Part shown: piece after piece, positions 10,114-17,332 of the stretch
Position numbering within the stretch: the first letter of the stretch is position 1
Layout of the letters: every line of letters begins with the position of its first letter
Assembly: GCF_004000435.1 (NCBI RefSeq)
Contig: NZ_RBVZ01000001.1
Coordinates: 971,328-1,035,327, forward strand
Length of the DNA: 64,000 bases
From: Alexandriicola marinus
GTDB lineage: Bacteria > Pseudomonadota > Alphaproteobacteria > Rhodobacterales > Rhodobacteraceae
Reading direction: 5' to 3'
The notes under the pieces: model-generated
Databases searched by the model: none
What the model was told of the DNA's origin: nothing
Seen by the model: the letters and a program-made list of their open reading frames with translations, nothing else
Translations under genes and position numbers: made by a program

Positions 10114-11370
10114 TCAGGCGCTTTCCGTCCGGGAGGCCAGCGTGACGACCGGGCGGTCCGTCTTGGGGTCGGGGTCGATGGCCTTGGCCACACGCAGGAA
10201 CGCATAGGCCAGCGCTGAACAGGTCATCGTGCCCAGCAGGAGCGGCAGGGGCGTGCCATCGAAGGCAAGCCCGAGGGGGATCGCGATCATGATGCCCCCA
10301 AAGGCCGTCACCGCGTTGACGACCGATGCGGCGATGCCGGCGATATGACCCATCGGCTCCAGCGCCAGCGCGGTGAGATTGCCGAAGGTCAGCGCGGCCA
10401 TGGCATGGATCGAGACGGTCCAGACAAAGAAGGCCGGGAAGGGCAGGTCCCCCCCGATCGTGAGAAGCCCCCCCACGAAGATGGCCGAGACAAAGCTTTG
10501 CGCGCCAAAGGCAAACAGCGCCAGTCGCCGCATGCCCCTGCGCATGACAAGCGCGGCGTTGAACAAGGTGGCGAGCCCCGAGATCAGGCCGCTGAGCATG
10601 AACCAGAAGGGAAAGCTGTCTTCCATGCCATAGGTCACGGCATAAAGCTGCTGGATCGACGACAACATCGCGATCAGCATTCCGAAGCACAGCGACAGCA
10701 CGAGTACATAGATCATGACCAGCCTGTCGCGCCCGATCTCGGACAGGGCCTCGGCAATGACACGCAGCCGGATCGGGCGGCGGTGGGCGCGGGGTAACGT
10801 CTCGGGTTGGCGCAGGTTCAGCCATGTCGCCATCATGAGGCCGATCAGGACGAAACTGCCGAAGATGCCCCGCCAACCGGCCATGTCCGCGATCTGCGCG
10901 CCGATATAGGGGGCCATCGCCGGAACGATCACGAAGACCATCATGATGAAAGAACAGATCTGCGCCATGCGGCGGCCCGAATAGGCATCGCGCAAGAGGG
11001 CCTGTCCGGCGATCCGCGGTCCGGCCATGCCGAGGCCCTGGATCAGGCGGGCGACCAGCAGGCCCTCGATCGTGACGGCACATATCGCAAGAAGCGCGCC
11101 CAGCACATAGAGCACGATCCCGGCCGTGATGACGGGTTTGCGGCCGAAGCGGTCGGCGAGGGGGCCCGCCAGCAGCATGCCGACACCCATGCCGATGATG
11201 AAGCTCGACAGAACAAGTTGTGCGCGGTTGGGGGCGTCGGGGCTGAGTTCGCGCGCAATATCGGGCAACGCCGGCAACATCGCGTCGATAGAGAACGCGA
11301 CCATCGAGAAGAGCCCCGCCATCAATACCACGAATTCGGGCAGTGGCAGGCGGCGGCCCCGCCCGATCAT
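10114..11370 (-). CDS. Bcr/CflA-type MFS drug exporter
   Basis: A 418-residue major facilitator with twelve predicted membrane helices. The N-terminus LPEFVVLMAGLFSMVAFSID and the GPLADRFGRKPVI loop between helices 2 and 3 are typical of the Bcr/CflA multidrug efflux subfamily (DHA1). It probably exports a small toxic molecule by proton antiport at the inner membrane. Its ATG at 11368-11370 overlaps the TGA of the FrnE-like gene by four bases, so the two are translationally coupled. The operon is acyl-CoA ligase, FrnE-like protein, exporter. The longer ORF to 11601 is an extension into the upstream gene. Confidence 0.88.
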   Translation of the reverse strand: MIGRGRRLPLPEFVVLMAGLFSMVAFSIDAMLPALPDIARELSPDAPNRAQLVLSSFIIGMGVGMLLAGPLADRFGRKPVITAGIVLYVLGALLAICAVTIEGLLVARLIQGLGMAGPRIAGQALLRDAYSGRRMAQICSFIMMVFVIVPAMAPYIGAQIADMAGWRGIFGSFVLIGLMMATWLNLRQPETLPRAHRRPIRLRVIAEALSEIGRDRLVMIYVLVLSLCFGMLIAMLSSIQQLYAVTYGMEDSFPFWFMLSGLISGLATLFNAALVMRRGMRRLALFAFGAQSFVSAIFVGGLLTIGGDLPFPAFFVWTVSIHAMAALTFGNLTALALEPMGHIAGIAASVVNAVTAFGGIMIAIPLGLAFDGTPLPLLLGTMTCSALAYAFLRVAKAIDPDPKTDRPVVTLASRTESA

Positions 11371-12011
11371 CCGGGGTCGGGCAACTGCTCGATGATATCG
11401 TCGATGACCTTTTCCCAGAACTCGGCCGGCTGCGCGCCGGGGACCACGTGTTGCTGGGCCACGATGAAGGTCGGAACGGCGTTTACACCCATCTGTCGGG
11501 AATGGGCATCGCGCGCCTTGATATCCTCGATTTCGGCATCGGAGGACAGCAACCGTTCGACGACATCCCGCTCCATTCCGATGGCCTCGGCAATATCGCA
11601 CAGCACCTTGCTGTCGCCGATATCGCGGCCTTCGGTGAAATAGGCGTTGAACAAGGCCGTCACGGCTGCCTCCTGCTTCCGCTCGATCCCGGCCCAGTGA
11701 ATCAGGCGGTGAGCGTTCACCGTATTTGGCGTGCGATCTATTGAGGCGAGGTTAACAAAAAGGCCCGAAGCCTCGGCTTCTTCGGCGATTCTGGCATAAA
11801 CCGAGACCGCCTGCTCCTTTCCGCCGAACTTGGCCTCGAGATAGCTGCGCCGGTCCATACCTTCGGGCGGCATGTCGGGGTTCAGCTGGAAAGGATGCCA
11901 TTCGATGACGAAGGGATGATCGGGCCGCGCCTTCAGGGCCGCGTCCAGCCTTGCCTTGCCGATATAGCACCATGGGCAGATCGGGTCAGACAGGATATCA
12001 AGTTTGACCAT
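11367..12011 (-). CDS. FrnE-like DsbA-family oxidoreductase
   Basis: A 214-residue cytoplasmic DsbA-fold protein of the FrnE/2-hydroxychromene-2-carboxylate isomerase group. It opens with VKLDILSDPICPWCYIG, placing a CPWC redox motif at residues 12-15, and has the helical insertion expected between the halves of the thioredoxin fold. FrnE-type proteins act as thiol-disulfide oxidoreductases or use glutathione for isomerisation; the substrate is unknown here. There is no signal peptide. The start lies inside the end of the acyl-CoA ligase gene (14-base overlap) and the stop overlaps the exporter start, so the three form one transcription unit. Confidence 0.85.
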   Translation of the reverse strand: MVKLDILSDPICPWCYIGKARLDAALKARPDHPFVIEWHPFQLNPDMPPEGMDRRSYLEAKFGGKEQAVSVYARIAEEAEASGLFVNLASIDRTPNTVNAHRLIHWAGIERKQEAAVTALFNAYFTEGRDIGDSKVLCDIAEAIGMERDVVERLLSSDAEIEDIKARDAHSRQMGVNAVPTFIVAQQHVVPGAQPAEFWEKVIDDIIEQLPDPG

Positions 12012-13506
12012 GGTTCTTCTCCCAGTCCTGCCGCAGCGCGCGGCGCAAGAGTTTGTTGTTCGCCCCGCGGGGCAGGTGATCGACCCGCACGAAAAGGCGC
12101 GGAAGCTTGTAGCTGGCCAGCCGTTCGGCGGCAAAGGCGCGCAGCTGATCCTCGGCGATCGGGGCGGGCCCTGACCAGAATGCGGCGATGACGGTGGTCT
12201 CGGGCCCGACCCGCACTTCGCAGGCGGCGGCCTCGGTCACGCCGGGGTGGTCTGTCAGGGCGGTTTCGACCTCGATGGGCGAAACGCGGATGCCGCCTGC
12301 GTTCATCATGTCGTCATTGCGGCCCAGATAGCGCAGCGCGCCTGCCTCGGTCCCGCAGGCCAGATCGCCGGTCAGGAACCAGTCGCCGGCAAAGCGGTTG
12401 GCCGTGGCCTCTGGATCGCCATGATAGCCCAGCATCAGGCCCGGATCGTCCCGATGGATCGCGATGATCCCCGGCGCGCCGGGCGCGACCGTGGCGCCGT
12501 TGTCGTCCAGCAACGCGATGCGTCGGCCATTCTGCGGCCAGCCGAGCGTGTCGGGCGGGGCCGGGCGATCGGGATTGCCCGAGATGAAGGTCGAGCATTC
12601 CGACATGCCGAAGGCCTCGTGCACCTCGCGGCCCGTGGCCGTGCGCCATGCCGCGCGCAGGGTTTCGGGCAGCTTCTCGCCTGCCGACAATCCGTGGCGC
12701 AACGCCGGCAGGCCCGGCATGTCAGAGCGCAGAATCTGCCGGTATACCCCCGGGGCCGCGGCAAAGATCGTGGCCTTCGACCGTTCCAGCAGCGCGGGAA
12801 GATCGGTGCTGGCAGTGCCGGCGCGCGGGATGAGCGCGGTGGCCCCGATGCTCCATGGGTCCATCAGCCCGGTGCCCAGCGTATAGGTCCAGTTGAAGGC
12901 GCCCGCATGAAGGAGCCGGTCATCCGCGCGCAGCCCGTACCAGCCGTCCCACATCATCCGGCGCGCGAGGATCGCGCGATGCGCATGAACCACCGCCCGG
13001 GTCTGGCCCGAGGTGCCCGAGGTCAGGATGATATAGGCAGGCCGGTCGGGATCGCCCCTATGCCAGTCGGCGGGCGGCAGGTGGTGGAACCGGTGCAGAT
13101 CATCCGCCGACAGAACCGGCGCGGGATGATCGGGGCAGGCGATGCCGGGCCCCGCGATCACCAGCGCCGGATCAAGCGCCTTGGCGATCCGGGTGATCTC
13201 GGGCCGGGACAGCTGGGCCGAGGTCGGGATCGGCACAAGGCCCGCGGCGATGGCCCCCAGATAGGCCAGCGGAAACTCGACCGAGTTTCCAAGCCGCATC
13301 AGAACCCGGTCGCCGGGGCGCAGGCCAAGCTCCAGCAACCCCGTGGCCGTCCCGCGCGTGGCGTCGATCAGGCGACGATAGCTCCAGCAATCGGCGCCAT
13401 CCGGACCGTGGATTTCGAGCGCGGTCTTGTCGGCACAGCTCTGGCCCTCGCGCAGCACATGGGCGGCAAGGTTGAACGGGGCGGTCTGGTCGGGTTGATC
13501 GGGCAT
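11998..13506 (-). CDS. AMP-dependent acyl/aryl-CoA ligase
   Basis: A 502-residue ANL-superfamily enzyme that activates a carboxylic acid with ATP and joins it to CoA. Visible motifs are the phosphate-binding loop ILTSGTSGQTRAVVHAHR, the A5-like AFGMSECSTF, the hinge region RNDDMMNAGGIRVSPIEVE, and the C-terminal catalytic lysine in PRGANNKLLRRALR. The overall form resembles benzoate-CoA ligase-like proteins, but the substrate is not readable from the sequence. It is first in an operon with the FrnE-like protein and MFS exporter, and is divergent from the XRE-cupin regulator, which probably controls it. Confidence 0.86.
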   Translation of the reverse strand: MPDQPDQTAPFNLAAHVLREGQSCADKTALEIHGPDGADCWSYRRLIDATRGTATGLLELGLRPGDRVLMRLGNSVEFPLAYLGAIAAGLVPIPTSAQLSRPEITRIAKALDPALVIAGPGIACPDHPAPVLSADDLHRFHHLPPADWHRGDPDRPAYIILTSGTSGQTRAVVHAHRAILARRMMWDGWYGLRADDRLLHAGAFNWTYTLGTGLMDPWSIGATALIPRAGTASTDLPALLERSKATIFAAAPGVYRQILRSDMPGLPALRHGLSAGEKLPETLRAAWRTATGREVHEAFGMSECSTFISGNPDRPAPPDTLGWPQNGRRIALLDDNGATVAPGAPGIIAIHRDDPGLMLGYHGDPEATANRFAGDWFLTGDLACGTEAGALRYLGRNDDMMNAGGIRVSPIEVETALTDHPGVTEAAACEVRVGPETTVIAAFWSGPAPIAEDQLRAFAAERLASYKLPRLFVRVDHLPRGANNKLLRRALRQDWEKNHGQT

Positions 13507-13559
13507 GGCGCTTCGCTAGTGGCGCAGGCGCAGAGTTGCAAGCGGCCCCGCCGCGCCCT

Positions 13560-14195
13560 ATGAGCAATGCCATGTCCGACACGTCGCCCCGCAACCTGAT
13601 CGAGATCGCCCGCGCCAGCGGCGAGACCGATATCGCCCAGCCAGTCGACCTGTCGTCGCGGGTGCGGGAACTGCGCAAGGCCAAGGGCTGGACGCTGGAG
13701 CAGGCGGCACAAAAGGCGGGTCTGGCGCGGTCGACGCTGTCGAAGATCGAAAACGACCAGATGTCGCCCACCTATGACGCGCTGAAAAAGCTGGCCGTGG
13801 GGCTGGGCATCTCGGTGCCGCAGCTGTTCACCCCGACGCGGACGGCTCAGGTCAATGGCCGGATGGCGGTGGCGCGTGCGGGCGAAAGCCCGGTGCAGAT
13901 CACCACGACCTACGAGCACGAATTGCTGGCACCCGCGATCAGCCGCAAGGACATGCTGCCCTATCGCGCGCGGATCCGGGCCCGCTCGATGGACGAATTC
14001 GACGGTTGGGTCCGCCACGAGGGCGAGGAATTCCTTTATGTGCTGACAGGCCGGATCCGGCTGTATTCCGAATTCTACGAACCCGTCGAGATGTCCCGCG
14101 GCGACAGCGCCTATTACGACGCCGCGATGGGCCACAACGTGATCTCTGTCAGCGCCGAGGATGCGACAATCCTCTGGGTGACGTCGCTGAACTGA
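13560..14195 (+). CDS. XRE-family regulator with C-terminal cupin
   Basis: A 211-residue regulator with an N-terminal helix-turn-helix (VRELRKAKGWTLEQAAQKAG then LARSTLSKIENDQMSPTY) and a C-terminal cupin (GEEFLYVLTGRIRLYSEFYE, then SRGDSAYYDAAMGHNV). In this family the cupin senses a small ligand and the HTH binds the divergent promoter. Only 53 bases separate its start from that of the acyl-CoA ligase on the opposite strand, so control of that operon is a natural inference. ATGs at 13560 and 13572 are both possible; the TTG at 13536 would place extra codons in the shared promoter. Confidence 0.88.
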   Translation: MSNAMSDTSPRNLIEIARASGETDIAQPVDLSSRVRELRKAKGWTLEQAAQKAGLARSTLSKIENDQMSPTYDALKKLAVGLGISVPQLFTPTRTAQVNGRMAVARAGESPVQITTTYEHELLAPAISRKDMLPYRARIRARSMDEFDGWVRHEGEEFLYVLTGRIRLYSEFYEPVEMSRGDSAYYDAAMGHNVISVSAEDATILWVTSLN

Positions 14196-14218
14196 TCCGG
14201 GACTCCCGACGCAAGAAG

Positions 14219-14240
14219 GGCGGCCCCGACGGAGCCGCCC
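14219..14240. terminator. Hairpin terminator between convergent genes
   Basis: GGGCGGC pairs with GCCGCCC around a short loop, about 23 bases after the stop of the XRE-cupin gene. A weak T-rich tail (GTTTC) follows on the plus strand. It probably ends transcription of that gene and insulates it from the small lipoprotein gene on the minus strand. Confidence 0.55.
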
Positions 14241-14269
14241 GTTTCAGATCCAGCCGGACCAGAGCCTGC

Positions 14270-14392
14270 CTAGAGGATCGCGCCGGTCACGGTGGCTGCG
14301 GCGTCGATCGGGGCGGTTATGATCCCGATCGGGGTGCAGCCCGCGATCGCGGCGAAGGCCGCCATCGCGATTATCAGTGTCGTCTTGTTCAT
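14270..14392 (-). CDS. Small (40-residue) lipoprotein, entericidin-like size
   Basis: A short ORF from ATG (14390-14392) to TAG (14270-14272) encodes 40 residues. The first half is a textbook lipoprotein signal: MNKTT, a hydrophobic core LIIAMAAFAAI, then a lipobox IAGC with the cysteine at residue 19. The mature peptide is ~22 residues, rich in isoleucine, alanine and threonine. AGGGCCCTGCC precedes the ATG as a weak ribosome site. The size and pattern recall entericidin-like peptides, but sequence identity to that family cannot be claimed. It lies 18 bases after the end of the minus-strand YejA-like gene and could be co-transcribed with it. Confidence 0.6.
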   Translation of the reverse strand: MNKTTLIIAMAAFAAIAGCTPIGIITAPIDAAATVTGAIL

Positions 14393-14410
14393 GGCAGGGC
14401 CCTCTATGCG

Positions 14411-16231
14411 CTATTCTTCATACCACCACACGTCGGGCTGCCATCCGGGCCAGTCCCCGAACAGCGGGATGTAGTCGGGATAGTGCAGATTGGCCGAATG
14501 CGCCACCCGGCTGATATTCCACTGATAGATCGGGATCACATAGCGGCCGGACATCAACACCCGGTCCAGCGCGCGCGCCGCGGCAAGGAAATCGTCCTGG
14601 CTCTCCGAAGTCAGCAACTTGTCTATCATGCCGTCGACGGCCGGTGAACTCACGCCCATCAGGTTGCGACCGCCCGGTTCGTCGGCGCGTTCGGCCCCGA
14701 AGTAAAGATATTGCTCGTTGCCCGGGCTGAGCGAGAGGCCGACACGGTAATAGGTCATGTCGAAATCGTAGAGGTCGGTGCGTTCCTTGTATTGCGCGCT
14801 GTCGACGGCGCTGACGCTGGGGGTGATCCCGATCCGGGCCAGCGACTGGGTATACATGTCGATGATCGACTGGTTCTCGGAGGCGCCGGTGGTCAGCAGA
14901 ATCTCGAAGGTGAAGGGCTCCCCATCCTCGTTGGCCAGAACGCCGTCCTGAACCGTCCAGCCGGCCTCGGCCAGAAGCTCCAGCGCGGTGGCCGTGCCCT
15001 GACGGTTGCGCTCCGAGCCGTCGCTTTCAGGCAGCGAATAGCCGTCGATCGCCCCGGGCAGAAGCGCGTCCTGATACTCCTGAAGGAATTCGAGGACGCG
15101 GCCCTCCGCCGGTCCATGCTCCATCCCCAAAGGCGAATTCGAGAAATAGGAGGTGATCCGCGGCTGCTGGCTTCCGGTCATCGATTCATTGATGAACTCG
15201 AAGTTGAACGCCTGGATCAGCGCCTCGCGCACGCGCCAATCCTCGAACTGGGGCTTGCGGGTGTTCATGACAAAGCCGGTCATGCCGGACGGCCGGAAGT
15301 GCGGCAGGACCGACAGGACGATCTCGCCGTCCTGAACCATCGGGAAATCATATTGGCTTTCCCAGCGGGCCACGTTGAACTCGCGGTTGGAATTCACGAT
15401 CCCGGTCTTGAACGCCTCGAAAGCCGCGGTCTCGTCGCCGAAGAATTCGAACCGCACCTCGTCAAGATTGCCGACGCCGTTGCGGAACGGGATGACACCG
15501 TTGCCCCAGTAATCGGGATCGCGCACGAGGCTGACGAAACGGCCGGCCTCGAAATCGCCGATCACATATTCGGAAGACACGATCGGGATCATGTCGGTTC
15601 CGTCGGATTCGGCGAAATCGACGCCATCCCACTGGTCCTTCTTCAGGATCGGGCGGAGCCCGGCCAGAAGCGCCAGTTCCCGGTCCTCTTCGTTGAAGGT
15701 GATCCGGACGGAATGCTCGCCGGTCTGCTCCATGCTGGCGATCTTGCTGTAGAGACCGTGATAGCGGGGGTGACCCTCGGTGCCTAGGGTCTCGAACGAC
15801 CAGATCACATCTTCGACCGTGACCGGGCTTCCGTCTGAGAATCGGGCCTCGGGGCGAAGGGTGAATTCGACCCATTCGCGATTCGGTCCGGTCTCGATCG
15901 TTTCGGCCAGAAGGCCGTACAGGGTGAAGGGTTCGTCGAGGGAACGGGCCATCAGCGTGTCGCCGACGATCCAGCGAAGCTGCCACGGAACCGAGCCTTT
16001 GCGGATGTAGGGATTGAGGCTGTCATAGCCCCCGATGAAGGCCGTGGTCATGGAACCGCCGGTCGGCGCATCGGGATTGGCATAGGGGAGATGTTCAAAA
16101 TCTGGGGGGAGGGCAGGGTCCCCATACATAGCTATGCCATGCTGAGGCTCTGCCATGGCAATGCCGGCGAGGGCGCAACAGGCCACGCTTAATGCGACGA
16201 CCCGCTTGCGTGGGAAAAATACTGATCTCAT
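14411..16231 (-). CDS. YejA-like extracellular solute-binding protein (family 5)
   Basis: A 606-residue periplasmic binding protein of family 5 (SBP_bac_5), closest in look to YejA-type peptide/microcin C binding proteins. After MRSVFFPRKRV comes a hydrophobic signal ending AGIAMAEP. The mature part has the typical HGIAMYGDPALPPDFEHLPYANP opening split here across the signal junction, then TLYGLLAETIE, FTLRPEARFSDGSPVTVEDV and, near the C-terminus, WNISRVAHSANLHYPDYIP. The start at 16229-16231 is chosen because AAGGA lies upstream; the ATG at 16262-16264 lacks one. No permease or ATPase genes adjoin it, so it is an orphan component in this window. Confidence 0.88.
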   Translation of the reverse strand: MRSVFFPRKRVVALSVACCALAGIAMAEPQHGIAMYGDPALPPDFEHLPYANPDAPTGGSMTTAFIGGYDSLNPYIRKGSVPWQLRWIVGDTLMARSLDEPFTLYGLLAETIETGPNREWVEFTLRPEARFSDGSPVTVEDVIWSFETLGTEGHPRYHGLYSKIASMEQTGEHSVRITFNEEDRELALLAGLRPILKKDQWDGVDFAESDGTDMIPIVSSEYVIGDFEAGRFVSLVRDPDYWGNGVIPFRNGVGNLDEVRFEFFGDETAAFEAFKTGIVNSNREFNVARWESQYDFPMVQDGEIVLSVLPHFRPSGMTGFVMNTRKPQFEDWRVREALIQAFNFEFINESMTGSQQPRITSYFSNSPLGMEHGPAEGRVLEFLQEYQDALLPGAIDGYSLPESDGSERNRQGTATALELLAEAGWTVQDGVLANEDGEPFTFEILLTTGASENQSIIDMYTQSLARIGITPSVSAVDSAQYKERTDLYDFDMTYYRVGLSLSPGNEQYLYFGAERADEPGGRNLMGVSSPAVDGMIDKLLTSESQDDFLAAARALDRVLMSGRYVIPIYQWNISRVAHSANLHYPDYIPLFGDWPGWQPDVWWYEE

Positions 16232-16310
16232 TTTGACGACAATCCTTCTGCTCCCTGTGTTCATTGAGGGGGAGCGTATCGGGGTCCTTGTGTGTTTTCA
16301 ATTTTTTAGC

Positions 16311-16339
16311 TTGGACGGCGGCGCAGGATTGCTTATAAA
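16311..16339 (+). promoter_or_regulatory. Sigma-70-type promoter of a candidate small RNA
   Basis: TTGGAC at 16311-16316 and TATAAA at 16334-16339 are separated by exactly 17 bases. That matches housekeeping promoter geometry and predicts transcription from about 16346. The nearest plus-strand product it could drive ends at the terminator at 16394-16421, well before bdhA. Confidence 0.6.
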
Positions 16340-16345
16340 GGTGTC

Positions 16346-16421
16346 ACTGCTCGATAGGTTTCTTGCCTGTATGAAACCTGCCTCAATAACTCAACGCCCG
16401 CTTCGTGCGGGCGTTTTTTTT
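16346..16421 (+). ncRNA. Candidate small RNA, about 76 nt
   Basis: Downstream of a good promoter the sequence forms a first hairpin, AGGTTTC (16356-16362) pairing with GAAACCT (16373-16379) around a ten-base loop. A 14-base single-stranded linker follows, then a strong terminator hairpin and a run of eight T. No ribosome site or stable ORF lies inside. Promoter, body hairpin and intrinsic terminator in a 110-base unit with no gene is the classic layout of an Hfq-dependent trans-acting sRNA. I do not recognise a named family. An hfq gene is present in this window, at 58335-58568. Confidence 0.55.
16394..16421 (+). terminator. Intrinsic terminator of the sRNA candidate
   Basis: ACGCCCGC (16394-16401) pairs perfectly with GCGGGCGT (16407-16414) around a five-base loop, followed by T to 16421. 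The T-tract exists only in the plus direction, so it terminates plus-strand transcription; no plus-strand protein gene lies directly upstream. Confidence 0.85.
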
Positions 16422-16508
16422 GACCGGCAGCCCCTCGTGTGGCCCCTGTATGCAAGGCCCTGCCAAAGTGGGGGAGGGCCCGCGTGTTTCGCGTTTATCT
16501 CGCAGGTG

Positions 16509-16522
16509 CAGCATATATGCTG
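16509..16522. promoter_or_regulatory. 14-base perfect palindrome upstream of bdhA
   Basis: CAGCATATATGCTG is its own reverse complement and lies 31 bases before the bdhA start. Its place and symmetry suggest a dimeric repressor operator for the bdhA-acnX-patatin operon. GCA/TGC-rich sites are bound by PhaR-type regulators in related bacteria, but that link is only a guess. Confidence 0.45.
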
Positions 16523-16553
16523 ACAGCGAATCGGACAGCGAAAGGAGCCGCGC

Positions 16554-17327
16554 ATGTCACTGAAGGGAAAGACCGCGATCATCACCGGATCGAACTCGGG
16601 AATCGGGCTCGGCGTGGCGCGCGCGCTTGCGGCTGCGGGCGCCGATGTCGTGCTCAACTCCTATACCGATCGCGACGAGGATCATGCCCTCGCCGAAGAG
16701 ATCGCCAAGGCCCATGGCGTGACCGCGCGCTACATAGCGGCGGATCTGTCCAAGGGCGCCGAGGCCCGCCGCCTGATCGAGAAGGCAGGACGCTGCGACA
16801 TCCTCGTGAACAATGCCGGCATCCAGCACGTGGCCCCGATCGACGAATTTCCCGTCGACAAATGGGATGCGATCATCGCGATCAACATGTCGTCGGCGTT
16901 TCACACGACGGCCGTGGCACTGCCGATGATGCGCGAGGCGGGCTGGGGCCGGGTGATCAACATCGCCTCGGCGCACGGGCTGACCGCCTCGCCCTACAAG
17001 AGCGCCTATATCACGGCCAAGCACGGCGTCGTCGGCATGACCAAGACCGTGGCGCTGGAAACCGCACGCGAGAAGATCACCGCCAACGCGATCTGCCCGG
17101 GCTATGTGCTGACTCCGCTGGTCGAGGCGCAGATCCCCGATACCGCCAAGAAGTATGGCATGACCGAGGAAGAGGCCAAGCAGAAGGTCATCCTCGAGCG
17201 TCAGCCGTCCAAGGAATTCGCCACCGTCGAGCAGATCGGTGGCACGGCGGTGTTCCTGTGTTCGGATGCCGCCGACCAGATCACCGGCACCACGATCAGC
17301 GTGGACGGCGGCTGGACGGCGCTCTGA
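16554..17327 (+). CDS. bdhA: 3-Hydroxybutyrate dehydrogenase
   Basis: A 257-residue short-chain dehydrogenase that interconverts D-3-hydroxybutyrate and acetoacetate with NAD. It has TGSNSGIGLG (11-20) for the dinucleotide, NNAG at 86-89, and the catalytic N111, S139, Y152 and K156 (AYITAKHG). The C-terminal SVDGGWTAL and the QHVAPIDEFP segment are characteristic of 3-hydroxybutyrate dehydrogenases. AAAGGAG precedes the ATG. It leads an operon with aconitase X and a patatin; in relatives the bdhA-patatin pair is linked to poly-hydroxybutyrate turnover. Confidence 0.95.
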   Translation: MSLKGKTAIITGSNSGIGLGVARALAAAGADVVLNSYTDRDEDHALAEEIAKAHGVTARYIAADLSKGAEARRLIEKAGRCDILVNNAGIQHVAPIDEFPVDKWDAIIAINMSSAFHTTAVALPMMREAGWGRVINIASAHGLTASPYKSAYITAKHGVVGMTKTVALETAREKITANAICPGYVLTPLVEAQIPDTAKKYGMTEEEAKQKVILERQPSKEFATVEQIGGTAVFLCSDAADQITGTTISVDGGWTAL

Positions 17328-17332
17328 CCGCG

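Larger units (their letters stand above)
16232..16553. other. 322-base intergenic region with sRNA candidate and palindrome
   Basis: This gap lies between the divergent YejA-like gene and bdhA. It holds a self-contained plus-strand promoter (16311-16339), two hairpins and a T-tract (to 16421), then a 14-base perfect palindrome (16509-16522) and the bdhA ribosome site AAAGGAG. No convincing ORF is present; an ATG at 16371 would read through the terminator hairpin. Confidence 0.7.

Noticed and set aside
16439-17332. N-terminal 298-codon extension of the aconitase X frame
   Set aside because: It overlaps bdhA in another frame and has no aconitase X homology; the true start is the ATG at 17333.
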